This document shows, piece after piece, positions 58,862-64,000 of a DNA stretch of 64,000 nt. Numbering within the stretch: the stretch's first letter is position 1; each line of letters starts with the position of its first letter. Source of the stretch: Flavobacteriales bacterium (GTDB lineage Bacteria; Bacteroidota; Bacteroidia; Flavobacteriales_E; Vicingaceae); assembly GCA_029262875.1 (NCBI GenBank), contig JAJCYO010000043.1, positions 37,692 to 101,691 on the forward strand. Direction: 5' to 3'. The position numbers were made by a program, and so were the translations under genes. A model generated the notes under the pieces. That model was not told where the DNA came from, ran no database searches, and saw only the letters and a list, made by a program, of their open reading frames with translations.

Positions 58862-59602
58862 ATGAAACAATATGGATTAATAGGTCGATCGCTCTCTCAC
58901 TCCTTTTCAAAGAAGTACTTTACGGAAAAATTTAAAAAAGAAAACATATCAGATTGTTCTTATGACTTATTTGAAATAGATGACATAGAACTATTCCCTA
59001 AAGTGCTAAAGGAACATTCAGGTTTGAAAGGGCTTAACGTTACTATACCTTACAAAGAAACTATTCTTGATTTTTTAACTGACATTGATGAAAACGCAGC
59101 AGCAATTGGTGCCGTAAATACAATTAAACTGTTAACTAATAGCAAATCAATAGTAGGTTACAATACAGACTATTATGGATTTAAAAAATCGCTTAAACCA
59201 TTTTTAGACATTAACCATGAACGCGCTTTAATTTTAGGAACTGGTGGAGCTGCAAAAACTATAAAACATGTTTTAAATGAGCTTAACATTGATTGCCTTT
59301 TTGCTTCACGCCATCCAAAAAAAGAAAACGAAATAGCTTATAATGATATTAACGAATACGTTGTTAAACATCACCAACTTATTATTAATAGTACTCCTGT
59401 TGGAATGTTTCCTAACACCGAAAATGCTCCAGTATTAAACTATGGAAGCCTCACTGAAAAGCATCTACTTTACGATTTAATATACAATCCTTCTGAGACC
59501 CAATTTTTAAAAAAAGGAAAAGAAAAAGGGTGTATTACAATAAATGGAATGCAGATGTTAAAATTACAGGCAGAAAAATCGTGGGAAATTTGGAATAGCT
59601 AA
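58862..59602 (+). CDS. aroE: Shikimate dehydrogenase
   Basis: The product reduces 3-dehydroshikimate with NADPH in the shikimate pathway. The 246 residues carry YGLIGRSLSHSFSKKYF (substrate site), GLKGLNVTIPYKE with the catalytic Lys, AIGAVNTIK, and the nucleotide site LILGTGGAAKTIKH. It converges with the phosphatase gene on the other strand, 4 bp apart. Confidence 0.94.
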   Translation: MKQYGLIGRSLSHSFSKKYFTEKFKKENISDCSYDLFEIDDIELFPKVLKEHSGLKGLNVTIPYKETILDFLTDIDENAAAIGAVNTIKLLTNSKSIVGYNTDYYGFKKSLKPFLDINHERALILGTGGAAKTIKHVLNELNIDCLFASRHPKKENEIAYNDINEYVVKHHQLIINSTPVGMFPNTENAPVLNYGSLTEKHLLYDLIYNPSETQFLKKGKEKGCITINGMQMLKLQAEKSWEIWNS

Positions 59603-59606
59603 ATTA

Positions 59607-61721
59607 TTAGATTTTTATTCCTATCACACAGACATCATCCAACTGATCTATGTTACCTTTCCATTGATTAAAATAAGTATCTAACGCCTCTTTTTGATTG
59701 TCTATAGGGATATCGATATTATTCATTAGGAGTTGTTTAAATCGTTTTTTCATGAATTTTTTCCCTTTCTCCCCTCCAAATTGATCTACATATCCATCTG
59801 TAATTAAATACAATAAGTCATCTTTGTTTAGCATCATTTTATGATTAGTAAAAGGTTCTTGATTAACATGGTACCCTATTGGTTGTTTATTGGCTTTAAT
59901 TTCACAAAAATGATGGAAAGATTTTTCAATTGGTAAGGAGCCATCGTCAGATCCTATCACCTTTTCATTTGTGGACATAATCCATAGTGGATTATTAGCA
60001 CCAGACCATTCTATAGTTTTTCCAAATTTATCTATTTTAAGCATAGAGATATCCATACCATCTCTACTTTCACCAAGAGCCCCTTTCTGACCAAGCTCTT
60101 TAATGATTTTACTTCTTAACTGATTCAATATCTCTGCCGGAGAAAGCAGCTCCTTATGTGCTGTTATTTCGTTTAAAAAAGCAACTCCCAGCATACTCAT
60201 AAATCCTCCTGGAACGCCATGGCCTGTACAATCAGCTACGGCTATATAGATGTTCTCATTTTTCTCTATGAGCCAATAAAAATCACCGCTAACAATGTCT
60301 TTTGGTTTAAACAAAATAAAATGATCTGGAAAATTAGACAACTCTCTTTCTTCTGATTTTAAAACTGCCTTTTGAATACGCTGTGCATAATTTATACTAT
60401 CAGTAATCTCTTTATTTTTTTCTTCTACAATTCCTTTTTGAGTCGCCAATAACTTATTTACTTTTTTCTTTTGTTGGGATCCTCTAAAAATAAAAAATAA
60501 GATAACCAAGACAGACAATAAAGCTACTCCCATTACAATTTTTTGTAGCCGTTGGTTCTCAATATCAACCTGTTGAAGTGTCTTTTCCTTATTCAATAAT
60601 GCTATTTCTTTTCGTTTTGATTCATTTTCATAAATGGCATCTAATTCAGCAATTTGCCTATTGGTTTCTTCGTTCAACAATGAATCTTTATACTTACTAT
60701 AATCTTGATAGTACCCTAATGCTTTTTTGTATTCTCCTTTTTCTGCATGGATAGCAGCCAACCCTTCAAGAGCAGAAATTAGGTCTTCAATCACGCCTAT
60801 TTCCTTAGCCATTTCATAACCACGTTCTAAATAAAAGGAAGCACTATTTAAATCTCCAATCTTCAAATATCCTTCTCCTATATTTACATAAGATTGACAA
60901 ATCCCGCGTTTATCATTTAATTTTCGTTCTAAAGCTAAAGCCTCTATACTATATTTCAACGATTTCTCATATTCTTTTTTATGAAAATATACTTGTCCAA
61001 TATTGGTTAAAGAAGATGCTATTCCATTCTCATCGTTAATTTCTCTCTTAATGGCCAATGACTGTTCATGAAAGTACAATGAGCTATCCAATTTATTAAG
61101 CTTTCTGTAGGCTATTCCTATATTATTGTAAGATGCTGCTACTCCCTCATCATTACCAAGTTCAAGATCAATAACTAAAGATTTTCTATGGTAGATAATT
61201 GCTTTAAGCAATTCATTTTTGCTTCTATAGATGGAACCCAAATTATTATAAATGGCTGACATTCTAGCCTTGTCATTGATTTTCTCAAACTTTTTTAGCG
61301 CATTGAAATAATGCTGAACTGAAGCATCATAATCTCCTTTATAAAAATTTACAATTCCTAAATTCAACAGTACTTGAGCTTGCCAAAAATCACTTTCAAT
61401 CTCTTTATTTAGCACTAAGGATTTATTGTAAAAAGTAATGGCAGAATCAAACTTAGATTGGTAATCTAATGCCAAACCTATGTTTAGATAAGCACGAGCA
61501 ACTTGAGTATCAACCTCTACAATCTGTAATTGTAAGAGGGCATATTTTTCTGCCTTTTCTGGGGAACCGTTTAATTCTTTAGAAATTAATTGATTGATGG
61601 CATCAAACCGCAAGCTGACATCTTGAGAAGTTTGAATAAAATTAGCAAGGCTATCTGTATTAGAGAAAGCTAACTTAAAAAAAGAAAAGAAAAATAATAT
61701 CAGTACGTACCTTGTTTTCAC
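59607..61721 (-). CDS. TPR protein with SpoIIE-type phosphatase domain
   Basis: At 704 residues, this protein has a signal peptide or first membrane segment (MKTRYVLILFFFSFFKLAFS), about seven TPR repeats (residues 40-350), a membrane helix near 395-415 (VMGVALLSVLVILFFIF), a coiled coil, and a C-terminal PP2C/SpoIIE domain (FKPKDIVSGDFYWLIEKN, VADCTGHGVPGGFMSMLG, DDVCVIGI). TPRs in the periplasm joined to a cytoplasmic phosphatase suggest a membrane-crossing signalling protein, as in partner-switching sensors. Confidence 0.9.
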   Translation of the reverse strand: MKTRYVLILFFFSFFKLAFSNTDSLANFIQTSQDVSLRFDAINQLISKELNGSPEKAEKYALLQLQIVEVDTQVARAYLNIGLALDYQSKFDSAITFYNKSLVLNKEIESDFWQAQVLLNLGIVNFYKGDYDASVQHYFNALKKFEKINDKARMSAIYNNLGSIYRSKNELLKAIIYHRKSLVIDLELGNDEGVAASYNNIGIAYRKLNKLDSSLYFHEQSLAIKREINDENGIASSLTNIGQVYFHKKEYEKSLKYSIEALALERKLNDKRGICQSYVNIGEGYLKIGDLNSASFYLERGYEMAKEIGVIEDLISALEGLAAIHAEKGEYKKALGYYQDYSKYKDSLLNEETNRQIAELDAIYENESKRKEIALLNKEKTLQQVDIENQRLQKIVMGVALLSVLVILFFIFRGSQQKKKVNKLLATQKGIVEEKNKEITDSINYAQRIQKAVLKSEERELSNFPDHFILFKPKDIVSGDFYWLIEKNENIYIAVADCTGHGVPGGFMSMLGVAFLNEITAHKELLSPAEILNQLRSKIIKELGQKGALGESRDGMDISMLKIDKFGKTIEWSGANNPLWIMSTNEKVIGSDDGSLPIEKSFHHFCEIKANKQPIGYHVNQEPFTNHKMMLNKDDLLYLITDGYVDQFGGEKGKKFMKKRFKQLLMNNIDIPIDNQKEALDTYFNQWKGNIDQLDDVCVIGIKI

Positions 61722-61809
61722 GTTTACAAAGTATAAATATTTTAGTGAAATGAAGGTGTTTTAAACGATATTTTACAAATGAATATTATTATTACCTATA
61801 CTCGAATCC

Positions 61810-62184
61810 TCAATGATTAGCAATTTTTTGTCCGTACTCTTCTTCAAAATCTTCAATTCCAACATACGTTTTATGATCGCCATAAACTCGTGAAAAGAAA
61901 ACATCAAAAAGTACATTATCAGTTACCTTTAACACTATTTCTACAAATTTTGAGTATTTATCAGATTTTAGATTTTCTTCACAATGGGGACAGTGAAAAT
62001 CAACCTGTTCATTTAAACTAAAATTTGTTTCTGGTTGACAGTGAATTTTATATGAACCTGGTTTTGGATCCAAAAACATTTTAATCTTTTCATTATTATC
62101 TCGTCTAACATTAAATATGACTTTACTGTTTTCACTTAACATTTTATCACATTTTGGACAATAGTAATCATATTGACTTATCAT
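61810..62184 (-). CDS. Small protein with two zinc-ribbon half-sites
   Basis: The 124 residues hold CPKC near the N-terminus (residue 9) and FHCPHCEENL in the middle, which could together or separately bind zinc; another C lies between (IHCQPE). The C-terminal 45 residues are strand-rich and acidic (VTDNVLFDVFFSRVYG). No signal peptide. It stands alone between the phosphatase gene and the L,D-transpeptidase. Function unknown. Confidence 0.55.
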   Translation of the reverse strand: MISQYDYYCPKCDKMLSENSKVIFNVRRDNNEKIKMFLDPKPGSYKIHCQPETNFSLNEQVDFHCPHCEENLKSDKYSKFVEIVLKVTDNVLFDVFFSRVYGDHKTYVGIEDFEEEYGQKIANH

Positions 62185-62413
62185 AATTTATAAAGATTAA
62201 AAGGTTAAACATTTCCCCTATCAACAAAAGGAATATACCGCTATATATACTACTCCCTTCTAAATTATTTTGTTTCATAAAAAGCCTCTTTTTTCGCTAA
62301 AACAAGTATATAAACCGATACAACTCAGTATTTAAATGGTTAATTTTAAAAAAAACATATTTTTTCGGAACAGTATTTGATTATCCTCGTACACAGAATC
62401 AATTAACTAACTA

Positions 62414-64000
62414 ATGCGCAAAACCTTTCTTTATTTAACCATATTATCGACTGTCTATTCGTGCTCTTTAAGTAATTCTGAAAACACAAATGGGGTAAAT
62501 ATTGATTATAAAGAGAATCTGCGTGTTTACATTTCTGATCACTATAAAAAATTAAAACCCAATTCAGAAATACAAAAAATCACTTTAACCAATGTTGATT
62601 GGATTAATAAATTCTATAAAGAAATTAAACATAATCCTATCTGGATAAATGATTCATTAGCCTTAAATAATAACGGATATGAGTTCATTCTATTGCTTTC
62701 TACAGCTTATAATTATGGATTAGATTCTTCATCGTACTATGGAAATCACTTAAATGACATTGCCAAGAATTTGAATCAAATCGTAGAAAAAGAGAAAAAA
62801 TATGCCCTCGCTTCAGAATTAGAAATCTTACTTACGAATTCTTATTTCTTAATTGGAAAAGATTTGAATTATGGCGTGGTTCATAAAGATTCTTCTATAT
62901 TAGTCTCCGAAATTCCGAGAAAGAATTTTGAAATTGATTTACCAAAACACCTCTTAAATTCTTTCAAAACCGATAGCGTTACTGATATATTGTTAACGCT
63001 TCAGCCTCAGCATAAAGAATATAAAAAACTACAAAACCACTTAGAAGAATACCTAAAAACAGCATCTTTATCTAAAGAAAAGGTTACCGTAAATCACTTT
63101 AGAAAAGATTCGATTAAGGCATATCAACAATCTAAAAAAGCATTAATTCTTCATAATTATTTAACTAAAAGTGGCTCTGATTCAGATTATGTAAAAGCAT
63201 TGGAGCGGTTTCAAATTCAACATGGTTTAAAACCTGATGGATTAATTGGAAAAAATACAGCCAAAGCATTGTCAAAAAGCCCTTACAGCAATTACAAAAA
63301 AGCTGTTGTAAGTCTTGAAAAATGGAGGTGGAGAGACAATTGGAATGAAGATTACATCTTTGTAAATATCCCTTCTTGTGAAATGAAAGTTTACCAAAAT
63401 AATGAAATTAAAAAATCATTAAATGTTGTTGTTGGTAAACCAAGCACACACACACCAGAACTTAATGATGAAATGGAATACATGATTGTCTACCCTTTCT
63501 GGAATCTACCGTACAGCATTTCCAGTAAAGAACTGCTCCCAAAAATTCAAAAAGATTCTACTTATTTAAAAAGAAATGGCTACCAAGTATTTACGAACAA
63601 ACACAAAGCTGTTAGTGGTAATAGTATCAATTGGAATACAGTTACAGAAAGTAGTTTTAATTACAAAATCCGACAAAATGGTGGCGGATCTAACTCATTG
63701 GGAATTATTAAATTCATATTTCCAAATAAGAGTTCTATCTATTTTCACGATACACCATCGAAACGTTTTTTCAAAAACGAAATTAGAGCATACAGCCATG
63801 GTTGTGTCAGGGTTCAACATCCATTACTGTTAGCTGAAATCATTTTAGATTCAGATAAAAATGAATACAACATTGATAGTGTAAAGACTTATGTAAGCGA
63901 TAAAAAACAAAAGAGAATAACATTAAACACTAAAATCCCTGTACATATCCAATACTATACCTGTGGAACGGATTCCAACAACAATATTGTCTTTTATAAA
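62414..64000 (+). CDS. L,D-transpeptidase, YcbB/LdtD type (3' end outside window)
   Basis: The frame is open from ATG 62414 to the last base (529 codons) and is cut by the window edge. Signal with lipobox VYSC (C18), a long N-terminal scaffold, a peptidoglycan-binding-like repeat near 257-285 (VKALERFQIQHGLKPDGLIG), then the YkuD domain: VNIPSCEMKVYQN, VVVGKPSTHTPELNDEM, and the catalytic AYSHGCVRV with H462 and C464. It cross-links or attaches proteins to peptidoglycan in the periplasm. Domain order matches the YcbB branch rather than the short YkuD enzymes. Confidence 0.9.
   Translation, partial: MRKTFLYLTILSTVYSCSLSNSENTNGVNIDYKENLRVYISDHYKKLKPNSEIQKITLTNVDWINKFYKEIKHNPIWINDSLALNNNGYEFILLLSTAYNYGLDSSSYYGNHLNDIAKNLNQIVEKEKKYALASELEILLTNSYFLIGKDLNYGVVHKDSSILVSEIPRKNFEIDLPKHLLNSFKTDSVTDILLTLQPQHKEYKKLQNHLEEYLKTASLSKEKVTVNHFRKDSIKAYQQSKKALILHNYLTKSGSDSDYVKALERFQIQHGLKPDGLIGKNTAKALSKSPYSNYKKAVVSLEKWRWRDNWNEDYIFVNIPSCEMKVYQNNEIKKSLNVVVGKPSTHTPELNDEMEYMIVYPFWNLPYSISSKELLPKIQKDSTYLKRNGYQVFTNKHKAVSGNSINWNTVTESSFNYKIRQNGGGSNSLGIIKFIFPNKSSIYFHDTPSKRFFKNEIRAYSHGCVRVQHPLLLAEIILDSDKNEYNIDSVKTYVSDKKQKRITLNTKIPVHIQYYTCGTDSNNNIVFYK

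Noticed and set aside
63576..63833. An 85-residue frame inside the L,D-transpeptidase
   Set aside because: The main frame carries the catalytic SHGCVR motif at this place, so the other frame is a shadow.
1..64000. CRISPR arrays, rRNA genes and intact insertion sequences
   Set aside because: No regularly spaced repeats, no rRNA-like stretches and no transposase frames were seen.

Overview
The window is AT-rich DNA (roughly one third G+C by eye) from a member of the Bacteroidota, most likely a flavobacterial lineage. Evidence: several secreted proteins end in a type IX secretion (T9SS) sorting domain; promoters follow the Bacteroidota pattern TTG/TTTG, about 19-24 nt, TAnnTTTG; most genes lack a Shine-Dalgarno sequence; and the gene families (CusA fused to an outer-membrane factor, PD40/OmpA proteins, fused FtcD, SpoIIE phosphatase with TPRs) are typical of that phylum.

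Positions 1-30038 are a metal and redox resistance island. A mercury operon (413-3975) has an ArsR-type regulator, a MerT-MerP fusion, an HMA lipoprotein, a cysteine-rich TRASH-like protein and an HMA-tagged mercuric reductase. It is followed by two T9SS-type secreted proteins and an outer-membrane protein. Next are a FecA-like TonB receptor behind a Fur-family operator (6512-9033) and a minus-strand trio of porin, Rieske lipoprotein and di-heme DUF1111 lipoprotein behind a strong palindrome (9173-12091). Then come a SCO copper-chaperone group, a heavy-metal RND efflux system (inner-membrane pump fused to outer-membrane factor, adaptor, PII-like protein), a short lipid-flavoured cluster (ACP, SRPBCC, PAP2), and a P1B-type ATPase with His-rich accessory proteins. 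Two broken copies lie in this last part: an internally deleted P-type ATPase and a metal-binding lipoprotein split by a stop codon.

Positions 30109-42531 are the right-hand end of an integrated mobile element. A minus-strand run of 14 mostly unrecognised genes (37213 down to 30109) includes a winged-helix replication-like protein, a glycosyltransferase, a membrane protein with a C2H2 zinc finger and a YkgJ-type cysteine-cluster protein. A plus-strand regulatory and integration module runs the other way: a coiled-coil regulator, an HTH protein paired with a PD-(D/E)XK nuclease, a MerR-like regulator, a small protein and a tyrosine recombinase. The recombinase gene stops about 120 bp from the 3' end of a tRNA-Pro(UGG) gene, the likely attachment site. 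I see no second copy of the tRNA 3' end in the window, so the left end lies outside it and the metal island may be cargo of the same element. No conjugation or capsid gene is recognisable here.

Positions 42532-64000 look like ordinary chromosome: tRNA-Pro, an SLC12-type transporter, a TlpA-like thioredoxin, FtcD, a cupin, HU, TrmH, a DEAD-box helicase, a DUF2279 protein, an OmpA/PD40 protein, QueE, a T9SS subtilase, AroE, a TPR-SpoIIE phosphatase, a zinc-ribbon protein and an L,D-transpeptidase that runs off the right edge.

The most unusual parts are the element's regulatory module (37237-39817), which holds three palindromic operators and face-to-face promoters, its HTH-nuclease pair, its orphan operon, the Rieske/DUF1111/porin locus, and the two broken metal genes. 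All functions are read from sequence motifs; nothing was searched against a database.
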